A DNA stretch of 44,191 nucleotides, taken from Chloroflexi bacterium 54-19 (GTDB taxonomy: Bacteria; Chloroflexota; Chloroflexia; Chloroheliales; Chloroheliaceae). Where the stretch lies: NCBI GenBank assembly GCA_001898225.1, contig MKTJ01000002.1, forward strand, positions 1-44,191, given 5' to 3'. The notes beneath the pieces are model-generated. The model was not told the origin of the DNA and made no database searches. It saw only the letters and a list, made by a program, of their open reading frames with translations. Every line of letters begins with the position of its first letter. The first letter of the stretch is position 1. Made by a program: the position numbers and the translations under genes. Positions 32,778 to 40,184 of the stretch are shown piece after piece.

Positions 32778-33224
32778 TTAGATGTATAACGGTTTGGTCG
32801 GCGCGGCGATAAGGGTCGGGTCTTTCTGCCACAGTTCCTTGTTTACATCTACATAGATTTCGATTTCGTTGCCGTCCGGGTCCAGCAGGTAAAGGCTGTT
32901 GGTGACGGTGTGGTCGCTCATCCCGACGATGGTCACGCCCGCTTCTTCCAGTTCGGCCTTGGCTGCCTTGAGTTCGTCGAGGGTATCACCGACCTTGAGA
33001 CCGATATGGTACAGCCCGGCCCGCAGACCCTTCGAAGGGCGGGGAGCGTTGGGCCCGACCTCAATTAAGAGCAATTCGTGGTGGGTGCGGCCCGACGAAA
33101 AGAGCGCACCACCGCGCATCGGAACCTCAATCTGGTGAAAGCCGAGGATGTCCCGGTAGAAATGGACCGATTTTTCGAGGTCGCGGACGAAGAAAACCAC
33201 GTGACCTAACTCTTTGATTTGCAT
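32778..33224 (-). CDS. VOC-family (glyoxalase/extradiol dioxygenase-like) protein
   Basis: A 148-residue protein with two beta-alpha-beta-beta-beta units. The first, IKELGHVVFFVRDLEKSVHFYRDILGF, contains His8. The second, LYHIGLKVGDTLDELKAAKAELEEAGV, contains the second His, and LYLLDPDGNEIEIYVD supplies the Glu. These His-His-Glu positions would bind one divalent metal, as in small catechol dioxygenase-like and glyoxalase I proteins. The substrate is unknown. It is on the same strand as the HxlR regulator, a frequent pairing in detoxification of quinones, aldehydes or aromatic compounds. Confidence 0.9.
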   Translation of the reverse strand: MQIKELGHVVFFVRDLEKSVHFYRDILGFHQIEVPMRGGALFSSGRTHHELLLIEVGPNAPRPSKGLRAGLYHIGLKVGDTLDELKAAKAELEEAGVTIVGMSDHTVTNSLYLLDPDGNEIEIYVDVNKELWQKDPTLIAAPTKPLYI

Positions 33225-33332
33225 TTCTTAACTCTCTTTCTGAATTTTCTTTCTAAATTCTCTTTACGCCATTTTTAATAAAAAGTTCTAAATAAAGATA
33301 GCCCTTACCCAACCCGCAAGTTTGCGAGGTTA

Positions 33333-33351
33333 CTTACTTTTCATTAGTAAG
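33333..33351. promoter_or_regulatory. Inverted repeat upstream of the VOC gene
   Basis: CTTAC (33333-33337) and GTAAG (33347-33351) are separated by nine bases, about 110 bases upstream of the VOC start. It could be an operator for the HxlR protein. Support is only the symmetry and the neighbour. Confidence 0.3.
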
Positions 33352-33504
33352 CTTATCAAAGTACGTAAATTTTGTCAAGCCTATCGTGTTAGACCTTTGT
33401 TAGCGCTCTTGCATAAGGGGAAAAGGGGTAGTATAATATTGGGCGGTCTAGGGGAGCCATTTTAATAATAAGTCGGCATCCTACTCAGAAAGTGTTATTT
33501 ACAT

Positions 33505-33589
33505 GACTTTCGCTTCGGGCCTGGAAAGCCGGGGCTTAGGCGCTAAACCAACTCAAACAGAGAGTTTCAAGCGAAAGTCCTAAATTAGA
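33505..33589 (+). ncRNA. Candidate structured leader RNA, copy B (unassigned riboswitch-like element)
   Basis: GACTTTCGCTT (33505-33515) pairs perfectly over 11 bp with AAGCGAAAGTC (33569-33579), closing a multi-branched fold. Inside, GCCT pairs with AGGC around AAGC-CGGG-GCTT, and AAACcaaCTC pairs with GAGaGTTT. The unpaired block GCGCTAAACCA is identical to copy A (21540), while stem bases differ in compensating ways. TAAATTAGA follows, as in copy A. It lies 40 bases before the zinc-ribbon microprotein gene. Confidence 0.55.
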
Positions 33590-33620
33590 AGAATTTTTTT
33601 AAGAAAGGATTTGGCGAGAA

Positions 33621-33806
33621 ATGGCTAAGGACGTAAAACTTTCCAAAACAGTTCCTACCGGGCAGAACGTGAACCTGCCGACCGGCCACAACTGTGAAAA
33701 ATGCGAGAAAATGACCACCGAACGCACCCTGATGGTTGTCAAAACCCTCCGGGCCGATGGCAGCAAAGAGACCAACTACTACCACCGCGATTGCGTTAAG
33801 TACTAG
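33621..33806 (+). CDS. Zinc-ribbon-like microprotein, 61 residues
   Basis: Start ATG 33621 is preceded by AAAGGA and GGCGAG. Cys25-x2-Cys28 (HNCEKCEK) and His55-x2-Cys58 (YYHRDC) could bind one zinc ion, with His23 as an alternative ligand. The middle strand TLMVVKTLRADGSKETNYY supports a small ribbon fold. There is no signal peptide. The family is not recognised. It sits directly behind structured element copy B and has its own terminator at 33827, so it is a compact regulated unit. Confidence 0.72.
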   Translation: MAKDVKLSKTVPTGQNVNLPTGHNCEKCEKMTTERTLMVVKTLRADGSKETNYYHRDCVKY

Positions 33807-33826
33807 TTCGCTCCTTTTAGAAAAAC

Positions 33827-33859
33827 AAAGGGCCGGGTAATTGCTACCCGGCCTTTTTG
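33827..33859 (+). terminator. Rho-independent terminator after the zinc-ribbon gene
   Basis: GGCCGGGTA (33831-33839), loop ATTGC (33840-33844), TACCCGGCC (33845-33853), then TTTTTG. AAA/TTT pairs extend the stem. Confidence 0.88.
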
Positions 33860-33913
33860 TATGCTAAATTTTAGCTGTTTATGTATTACCGACACTTTAG
33901 CCAAAGGGTTTTT

Positions 33914-34386
33914 ATGCTGGAAATCTTTGATTTTTATATTTCTTATTCTCAGCTAATAATTTTCGATAATGAACTTGAAGCGCCTTTTAATGATTGGCGC
34001 CCAGAACACGTGGCCCAGGGCTTCAGTTGGCGAGAAGGTAGTGTATCATTTAGGACTCTTGAGGATAACGGCAGTATGCGGGTAGAGTGGTTAAAACCAC
34101 CGATTTTAAGGTAGACCTTAAGGCTTCGATTGCTATTGTGGTACCTTTTACCGTTAAAAACGCCAGTCAACTAGGAATTTCGGATACAGTTAATGAAAGT
34201 CGAATCAGTATAATCCCAGAAGGTAGTTATGCTCTCCTGTACGAAACTGGCTACAACGAGAATAATTCGATGTGGTTTCGCCTGACATTTACCCCTGAAC
34301 GGGATGTGCAACCCAAAATCCTTCTGAATAGGGATAATCTCTTGCGTCCTTCTTACCCATTACTTATGGAAGCTGAGCCAGCATGA
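33914..34386 (+). pseudogene. comJ: ComJ-like protein gene interrupted by a frameshift
   Basis: The first frame starts at ATG 33914 (AAAGGG six bases upstream) and reads MLEIFDFYISYSQLIIFD, FNDWRPEHVAQGFSWREGSVSF and GSMRVEW before TAG at 34112. The next frame takes over near 34087 with TTDFKVDLKASIAIVVPFTV and continues to SYPLLMEAEPA at 34386. Together they give one ComJ-family protein of about 155 residues (in Bacillus, an inhibitor of the competence nuclease NucA). Loss of one G near 34086 (GAG-TGG in place of GAGGTGG) would explain the break. It could be a true mutation, an assembly error or a programmed shift. AT-rich; no nuclease gene adjoins it. Confidence 0.75.
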
Positions 34387-34419
34387 GGTCTTTGGAGGTT
34401 TCTGTTCTTTCTTAGAGCC

Positions 34420-34458
34420 CAACGGGCCGGAGATTCCTCGCTGTGCTCGGAATGACAC
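34420..34458 (+). repeat. Dispersed palindromic repeat, copy 4
   Basis: CCAACGGGCCGGAG is followed by the near-perfect palindrome ATTCCTCGC-TGT-GCTCGGAAT (34433-34453) and GACAC. Same family as 5941, 8906 and 28421. Confidence 0.8.
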
Positions 34459-34530
34459 GAGTAGAGGCTTTACCCAGACCTGATATTAAGGGGTAATCCC
34501 TGTCCTGCTTGGTCACCGAGGTAACATCAC

Positions 34531-34558
34531 TGACCTCTGACCTCTGCCTTCTGACCTC
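34531..34558 (+). repeat. Four tandem 7-bp repeats (TGACCTC)
   Basis: TGACCTC at 34531 and 34538, TGCCTTC at 34545, TGACCTC at 34552. It lies at the 3' end of the 34566-35780 gene. Confidence 0.7.
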
Positions 34559-34565
34559 TAAACTA

Positions 34566-35780
34566 TCAATAATTAATCTTGACCTGGGTGACCTGGATAT
34601 GGTCCTGGGGCAGGCTGACTTGCTCCTGGATTAACCCTACGTAGAAATTTAGCTTTTCTTCGGGCCGGTTCACCTTTATAAGGCCGGTAATATCGACCGC
34701 TTCGCCCGGTTGGAGGTCGTGACCGAAACCCCACCGGAAGGGATACCGGGACGGCCCACCCCCGCTGTTCGACTCGTAGTCCACCCCGATACGCCAGAAC
34801 CCCGCCGCGTCGGTATACTTGCCACCTTCAATCGAGGCGTAAGTCTGGTTGAAATCGTACATATAGCCGCTATCCGGCCCCTGGGTCCGTATAGGCACCT
34901 TGCCCGTGTTGCGCACCCGCACCGTCACGGTAATTACGTTGCCCTGGAGAATCTGGGTCGGGCCGATGCTGGCCTGCTCGATGACTGCCGTAGGCCGCCC
35001 ACCCCCTTTAATTTCCACCGTGCTGGCCTTGCGGGTGACGTTACCCCAGGCATCGCTGGCCTGTACGGTATAGGTATAGACGCCGTCCGGGAGCGGTTCG
35101 CCCTGCGGGTTGAGGCCGTCAAAGACCACTTTGCTTTCCTGGGCCGGGAGATTTTTGAGCGTCGTAAGTTGGGTGCTGTAGTCGTTCGGCCCGTCTATCG
35201 AGACCGTGACCGTGGCCGGTTGGGAGGTGCGCCAGCCGAGGGTAGCCGTATCCTCGCGGGCGTCAAAGTTCGGGCTGATAACCGTGGGGCTGGCGAAAAG
35301 GCTGTCCACCTGGGGCGGTTCAGTCCCGGTAGGGCTGTTTGTAACCACGAAAGAACCCCCGGCATCCTGGGCCGCGCCGCCGGAAAGCGGGGTGGCCTGG
35401 ACCTGGTAATGGTAGGTGCCGTTCCCCATGAGGCGGGTCTGGGTCAGGCCGTCCTGTTGCAAGTCAATCACGCCCGGTAAGGCCAGGGTGTACTGTCCCG
35501 GCGAACGGCTTTCGTCCTGGCGCAACTGGTAAGACTGGCCGTCGGGAGCTTGTAACTTCACCGAAACTTTGGCGGGTTGGCCGATGGTGTACTTGATGTT
35601 AGCCGGGCTGTCCTGGTTTTCCCCGGCGCTCAAATCGAGTTGCCCGGCGTCGGAAGTGACCCCACTCAAAAGGGGACCGCCCGCCCCGTCGCCACAGGCG
35701 CTTACCAGGAGCGGAAAGAGCAGGACTATTAGCAGTATTAAGACCTTCGGAAAGTTTGGCGAAAGAGGACGCTGGTTCAT
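34566..35780 (-). CDS. Lipoprotein with FlgD-like Ig repeats
   Basis: A 404-residue protein. Signal with lipobox LVSAC (Cys29), so surface-anchored. The middle contains an FlgD_ig/CHU-C-like unit (PTVISPNFDAREDTATLGWRTSQPATVTVSIDGPN, then DGLNPQGEPLPDGVYTYTVQASDAWGN) and an earlier related segment (NIKYTIGQPAKVSVKLQAPDG). The C-terminal ~130 residues are another beta-sandwich (VITVTVRVRNTGKVPIRTQGPDSGY). Such domains are structural or sugar-binding modules in exported proteins. Its ATG overlaps the TGA of the flippase-like gene (ATGA), so the two are translationally coupled and probably act together at the cell surface. Confidence 0.82.
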   Translation of the reverse strand: MNQRPLSPNFPKVLILLIVLLFPLLVSACGDGAGGPLLSGVTSDAGQLDLSAGENQDSPANIKYTIGQPAKVSVKLQAPDGQSYQLRQDESRSPGQYTLALPGVIDLQQDGLTQTRLMGNGTYHYQVQATPLSGGAAQDAGGSFVVTNSPTGTEPPQVDSLFASPTVISPNFDAREDTATLGWRTSQPATVTVSIDGPNDYSTQLTTLKNLPAQESKVVFDGLNPQGEPLPDGVYTYTVQASDAWGNVTRKASTVEIKGGGRPTAVIEQASIGPTQILQGNVITVTVRVRNTGKVPIRTQGPDSGYMYDFNQTYASIEGGKYTDAAGFWRIGVDYESNSGGGPSRYPFRWGFGHDLQPGEAVDITGLIKVNRPEEKLNFYVGLIQEQVSLPQDHIQVTQVKINY

Positions 35781-36823
35781 CTGATACTCCCGGCGGTATC
35801 GAGGGTAGACTTGGGCGGTCCGGCTTCGGCCTGTCCCTGGCCGTGCGGGGCGGGACCGTCAAACCGCTTGCGGAAAACGAAAAGGGTTACCAGGCCGAGT
35901 GTTACCCCGAACCAGAGCGTGCAGAACCGGATGAGCAGGGTCGCGGCGGAAGCGGTCGCGCTGGTAATCCCCTGGACCGCCACCAGCAACAGGCCGCCGA
36001 TACTGCTATCCGCCGCTCCTAAGCCGCCCGGCAGCATCGAGACCGAACCGACCAGGGTCGAGGTCGCCAGGATAAAGGTACACTGGACCAGGAGCAACAG
36101 GCTCGGTGGGAAACCGAGGCCGAGCATGACCAGGAAGAAAGCCAGGCACTCGCCCGACCAACCGAGCAGACCCAGGCCGACCGCCAGGAGGGTGCTGCGC
36201 GGACTAAAAAGGCGGTAACTGCTTTCGTAGAAATTGCGCAGGTGGGTCGCCCGCGAGGTCAGGAAGGGAATCCTGCCGAGCAGGCCTATCAACCGCAAGG
36301 CCAGCGCTCGCCACTGGACCACCACGAACAGGACCACCGCCGCCAGCAGAATCGCCAGCAGGACCAGCCGCAAAAAAGTATTCTCGAAGAAAAAGACCCC
36401 CAGGGAGGCCAGGATCAGCATTGCCAGGCCGTCCGAAACGCGTTCGGCCACCACTATCGGGGCTGTAACCATCATGGGGGTGCCGTTTAGCTGGTTGACC
36501 AGGTAGCTTTTGAGAAATTCCCCGATTTTGCCAGGGGTCATAGCCATGGACATGCCGCCTACGAAAACTACGGCGCTATCGCCCCGGCTGATTTGTTCGG
36601 CCCCGTTCCCGACCACCTTCAGGTAATAGTGCCATTTCAAAAAGCGCAGCACGTAGTTCATCAGGGTGAGCAACAAAATCGGCACGACCAGCCACCACTG
36701 AAAACTGCCCAGCACTTCAAGCATCTTGCTCAGGTCGCCCACAATCGCCAGGACCGCCACCACGGCCAGGCCAAAGAGGAACGAAAGAATTATTTTGCCG
36801 CGAATTTTAGCTAAAAATTGCAC
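35777..36823 (-). CDS. YbhN/AglD-type flippase-like membrane protein (LPG synthase TM family)
   Basis: A 348-residue protein with about eight hydrophobic spans. It starts at GTG 36823 with AAGGA seven bases upstream. Family blocks: RFLKWHYYLKV, GGMSMAMTPGKIGEFLKSYLV, VAERVSDGLAMLILASLG and SMLPGGLGAADSSIGGLLL. These match UPF0104, the membrane part of lysyl-phosphatidylglycerol synthase and AglD. The family includes lipid flippases. The synthase domain of MprF is absent. It is coupled to the downstream lipoprotein by an ATGA overlap. Substrate not known. Confidence 0.88.
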   Translation of the reverse strand: MQFLAKIRGKIILSFLFGLAVVAVLAIVGDLSKMLEVLGSFQWWLVVPILLLTLMNYVLRFLKWHYYLKVVGNGAEQISRGDSAVVFVGGMSMAMTPGKIGEFLKSYLVNQLNGTPMMVTAPIVVAERVSDGLAMLILASLGVFFFENTFLRLVLLAILLAAVVLFVVVQWRALALRLIGLLGRIPFLTSRATHLRNFYESSYRLFSPRSTLLAVGLGLLGWSGECLAFFLVMLGLGFPPSLLLLVQCTFILATSTLVGSVSMLPGGLGAADSSIGGLLLVAVQGITSATASAATLLIRFCTLWFGVTLGLVTLFVFRKRFDGPAPHGQGQAEAGPPKSTLDTAGSIR

Positions 36824-37234
36824 TTTGGTCCTTAAATTTTATTTCCGGTTGCGCTGTCCCGCAGTTTAGCAGATGGCCGGGGGCATGGCAACCGGGCCGG
36901 TTACCCTGCCAGGAGCATGCAAAATCGTTGAACGCTTGCCCATGAAGGCACGAAACAACGTTGAAGAGGTATCTAACTACACCATTGATGTAAGACACAA
37001 CCCTACCATTTATATAGTTATATAGAAATAACCGATGGAAGGCCAATTTTGTTTCTTACCGGCAGACTGTCTGCTGGCCGGGTTATGAATTCCAGGTAGT
37101 TTTTGCGGGTCTGAAGTATACCTTTTGGGCTATTGCATATTATGGAAAGTTCCGTTATATTGAAGCTACCTTTACCCAATGTAAGCACAAATGTAGCCCG
37201 GCCGCACGGGTGGCCCAACGTAGGAGGTCGCTGT
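36824..37234. other. Divergent intergenic region with inverted repeats
   Basis: No gene seen. AACCGG-g-CCGGTT at about 36889 lies in a longer imperfect hairpin. GCAGA-CTG-TCTGC lies near 37063. An AT-rich stretch (TTTATATAGTTATATAG, about 37008-37024) may carry the promoters of the leftward flippase and rightward lipoprotein genes. Confidence 0.4.
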
Positions 37235-38521
37235 ATGTTACTGCCGCTTCAATCCACGAGCCGTCGTGGGTGGCGTCTTTTTTCGGACCGGAAATCCCGC
37301 CAACCATGGCCCCAGGGCTGGCCCTTTCTCCTGGTGGCGGCTTTGTGTACCAGCCTGCTCCTGGCGGCGTGCGGCAACGATGCGCCGACCCAGGCCCCGC
37401 CCTCTCCTACTCCGCTGCCGAGCTACCAGCAGGAAAACAACACCAGCCTGCTCTTTTCCATGAATATGCCTTACGGCTGGGTTAGAAATGTCGTGGACGC
37501 CAACACGGTTGTCTACACCAACCCGAACGACCCGAACATCGGAATCGGGGTGGTCTCCAAACAGATTGGCAAACTGACCTCCGACTCCCAGCGCCTGGCC
37601 CAGGAACGCATGGATACCCTGAAAGCCCAGTTCCCTTCCATGCAAATAGACCCCTCCGGCGGCGGCACCCTGACCCTGGTGGATACGACCCTGAACGTGG
37701 CCCGGATGGCCTACACTAACGCCAGCAATGTCGATGTCGTCCAGTACGCGGTCGAGGCCAACAACGTCAAAGCCGAACGCGCTTACGTTCTGTTTGGCGT
37801 CACCACCATTAAGGACGCCGACACCAACCGGGGCCTGTTCCTCAACTGTTTTAAGAGCTTTATGTCAACCGCGCAGCCCAACCTGAACCAGACCACCGAC
37901 TCCGGCGTGGCGGACCCGACCGTTATCGCGGCTAACAAGGGCGGCTTTGTCCGGCCAACCGGTGGGCGCGACGAGCAGGGCCAGTATTTAAGGCTGGTGG
38001 ACTGGGACAGCCCGCCCCTGAACGCCAATCTGAAATTGCCGGTTATCAGCGGGTTGTTCCCCTACGACTACTCCTGGCGGTTGCGGCCCTTCCCGCAATC
38101 GGATAAACCGGGTCTCTACCTCGAATCGAACGTGGTAGATAAAACCACCTCCGAGGCTACCATGCTTTTCGGGGTCTACAAGGACGCTTTCTCGACTACC
38201 AGCCCGACCACCGACGATTGGAACAAGTTCTATACACCTATCCTGAATTTGCTCCAGGTCCAGAACCTCAAGTCGTACGGGCCGAGCGTGAGCGTGGAAG
38301 GGGTCGCCCTCGCCGGGCAACTCTACCGGACGAAATATACCGCCCGCAGCGCGACCGGGGACGTAACCTCGCGGGGTATCATTCTCTTTAGCCGCAGCGG
38401 CACCAACGGTATCGTTTCGCTACTGAGTCTGAGCCAGTACGCTTCCGTCAAACAGGCTTTGCTGGATAATCTCGACGCCGATTTCCAGGAAATGGTCAGC
38501 AGTTTTTCGGTAAAATTCTAA
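37235..38521 (+). CDS. Lipoprotein with PsbP-like domains
   Basis: A 428-residue protein. Start ATG 37235 is chosen because AGGAGG (37222-37227) lies seven bases upstream; a longer frame to 37133 has no such site. A long basic N-terminus (SRRGWRLFSDRKSRQ) precedes the hydrophobic core and lipobox LLLAAC (Cys46). Residues ~70-200 (FSMNMPYGWVRNVVDANTVVYTNPNDPNIGIGVVSKQIGKL) resemble the PsbP/PsbP-like fold found in many lipoproteins. A second comparable half (~250-428) includes DVTSRGIILFSRSGTNGIVSLLSLSQ. Function unknown. The basic signal N-region with paired Arg is not a clear Tat motif. Confidence 0.75.
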   Translation: MLLPLQSTSRRGWRLFSDRKSRQPWPQGWPFLLVAALCTSLLLAACGNDAPTQAPPSPTPLPSYQQENNTSLLFSMNMPYGWVRNVVDANTVVYTNPNDPNIGIGVVSKQIGKLTSDSQRLAQERMDTLKAQFPSMQIDPSGGGTLTLVDTTLNVARMAYTNASNVDVVQYAVEANNVKAERAYVLFGVTTIKDADTNRGLFLNCFKSFMSTAQPNLNQTTDSGVADPTVIAANKGGFVRPTGGRDEQGQYLRLVDWDSPPLNANLKLPVISGLFPYDYSWRLRPFPQSDKPGLYLESNVVDKTTSEATMLFGVYKDAFSTTSPTTDDWNKFYTPILNLLQVQNLKSYGPSVSVEGVALAGQLYRTKYTARSATGDVTSRGIILFSRSGTNGIVSLLSLSQYASVKQALLDNLDADFQEMVSSFSVKF

Positions 38522-38689
38522 AAATTCGCAAAAAAACGTAACTAACCGCCTGCCAGGGTATTATAATTGTTGAAGTGCCGGGACCGATTACTCCCGGCGT
38601 ACACTTGCTCTGATGTGTCAACAATCGGCCCGGTGGGCGGTTTTTTATAATTTTGGGGATTGCGAAATAGCACGAGGAATAAAAACGAA

Positions 38690-39088
38690 ATGTCCGACCA
38701 GAATAATTCCAGTTTTGATATTGATCCAGACTTCCGGCAAAGCCTGAATTCGGAACAGCTTGCCACGCTCGAAAAGATTGAGCGCCTGTCGGAGTTGGAC
38801 CCTGAAGTTACCCGGCGGCTTTCTCGCGCCCTGGACCGCTTACAACAGACCCAACCTTACCAGCAAATAAACCAGCGCAGCGGGCAAACCTCGAACGAGC
38901 CGGAAGTCAGCCAGCGCCGTACCTATTTGAGCGAGGCCGAACAACTGGCCCACGAGGAATTCGTGACCCAGGAACTTTCGGTCCTGCTGGCGGTGGCGGC
39001 CCAGCTAAACCAGGCTTTCGAAACCGTTAAACCCCAGGCCCAGGCCGACCGGCGCTTCCGCGACCAACTCCGCGCCCAGTTCAAGTAA
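38690..39088 (+). CDS. Hypothetical protein, 132 residues
   Basis: Start ATG 38690 (MSDQNNSSFDIDPDFRQSLN); a TTG at 38660 in the same frame is a weaker alternative. The protein is hydrophilic, Gln-rich and predicted helical (LATLEKIERLSELDPEVTRRLSRALDRLQQ, then SEAEQLAHEEFVTQELSVLLAVAAQLNQAFE), with a loose middle segment. There is no signal peptide or membrane span. I do not recognise it. It lies between the PsbP-like lipoprotein and the convergent WXG-like gene, separated from the latter by a two-way terminator. Confidence 0.65.
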   Translation: MSDQNNSSFDIDPDFRQSLNSEQLATLEKIERLSELDPEVTRRLSRALDRLQQTQPYQQINQRSGQTSNEPEVSQRRTYLSEAEQLAHEEFVTQELSVLLAVAAQLNQAFETVKPQAQADRRFRDQLRAQFK

Positions 39089-39225
39089 ATTATTGATAGT
39101 TTTCAGTTTCTAGTGTTTAGTTTTTAGTGGGTGTACCCGGTACGGAAAAAGCCGCAACTCCTGGCAATGTGTTCCGAAAGTCACACCTACAAGTCGCGCC
39201 TTCGGGCTTGGCAACAAAAATATAA

Positions 39226-39264
39226 AAAAGAAAAACCCGGAGAAACCTCCGGGTCTTCTTTTTT
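39226..39264. terminator. Bidirectional terminator
   Basis: ACCCGGAG (39235-39242), loop AAAC, CTCCGGGT (39247-39254), followed by CTTCTTTTTT on the plus strand and by TTTTTCTTTTTT on the minus strand. It lies 10 bases beyond the stop of the 39275 gene. Confidence 0.85.
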
Positions 39265-39274
39265 CTTGGGCGAG

Positions 39275-39895
39275 TTATACGCCGAGGGAAGCCTCGAACT
39301 TAACCGCGTCTTCGACCCAGTCCAGGCCGAGGGAAACAATCTGCTGGAGGACGCTCAACAGGTCTTCGAACTGCGGAACGATTTTGCTCTCGAAGGAAGA
39401 GCGGGTCTTGTCAGCCGAGGAGCCAATCCAGAAGTTCGAAGTCTGGCGATAGATGTCGCGCATATCGTTGGTCTTGTGCTGGACCTGGGTGTTCTTCTGC
39501 TGGTTCTGGTCGAAGTGGCTGCGCATCACCGAAGGAAGGATCTGGGCGCGGTCGGCCACCTGGATTTTGATGGTGATTTCAATGAAAGGCGGCGAACCGT
39601 AGTCAGCTTTGGCGCCTTCGGGAGCGAATTTCTCCACCAATTGATTGACCACATCACGGCAGGCGCTGTTGAAAGCGTTGTTGGCAGCCACGACCGCGTT
39701 GCCGACCTGGTTGATGGCCTGCTCGGCCAACTTGATTAACTGGCCGAAACCAAAGGCGAAGGTCAGAACCGATACAGCTTCCAGGATTTCGGTAACTTCC
39801 TGGATAAGTTTCAGGATGTCCTGGGTCGCTTTTTCCATATCCTGCAAGGTCTGGAACATCTGCCGGGGTTCGAGAATTATGCTGCCGCCACTCAT
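39275..39895 (-). CDS. WXG100-like helical protein (type VII secretion-type)
   Basis: A 206-residue protein starting at ATG 39895 with AAAAGGA nine bases upstream. It is helical throughout. The C-terminal part contains a W-x-G motif (SNFWIGSSADKTRSSFESKIVPQFEDLLSVLQQIV, about 153-187), with the turn and following helix of WXG100/ESAT-6-like proteins. The N-terminal half (RQMFQTLQDMEKATQDILKLIQEVTEILEAV) could form the partner helix, and AVSVLTFAFGFGQLI (about 41-55) is hydrophobic. It is longer than a classic WXG100 protein (about 100 residues). No ESX/EccC genes are in the window. Expected role: secreted or chaperone-like component; inference only. Confidence 0.6.
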   Translation of the reverse strand: MSGGSIILEPRQMFQTLQDMEKATQDILKLIQEVTEILEAVSVLTFAFGFGQLIKLAEQAINQVGNAVVAANNAFNSACRDVVNQLVEKFAPEGAKADYGSPPFIEITIKIQVADRAQILPSVMRSHFDQNQQKNTQVQHKTNDMRDIYRQTSNFWIGSSADKTRSSFESKIVPQFEDLLSVLQQIVSLGLDWVEDAVKFEASLGV

Positions 39896-40064
39896 TTTAC
39901 TTTTCCTTTTCTTCCGGGTCTTACCCGGTACTAATAATTGTTTGAATAATTCTTTGCTGTTAGCGTTTGGTTTGTTTGTCTTGCTAATTTCTTGTTACTT
40001 GTTTTACCGAATGTTTTTTGTCTTTCGATGTCTGAATTGTAAAGCTTTCTTTGGAAAGTTAGAA

Positions 40065-40184
40065 GGGACAAAACTGGGACAGAATCAGGACAGTTGGCCG
40101 GATTTTTTGAGGAAAAGTAGGACATTTCCGCCTCGATTTGTCCAGATTGGGTCAATTAGGACAGAAAAACCGCCCATCAGGACA
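40065..40184 (+). repeat. Array of (T/C)(A/G)GGACA repeats
   Basis: GGGACA or AGGACA occurs at 40065, 40076, 40087, 40119, 40158 and 40179, plus one inverted TGTCC near 40139. Core spacings are about 11, 11, 32, 39 and 21 bp, mostly whole helical turns. It lies upstream of the WXG-like gene (start 39895) and ends at the APH-like gene's stop. A regulator-binding array is plausible. Confidence 0.5.

Noticed and set aside
38601..38650. Possible terminator GCCC-ggt-GGGC followed by T6 before the 38690 gene
   Set aside because: The stem is only four base pairs, so I did not list it as a feature.
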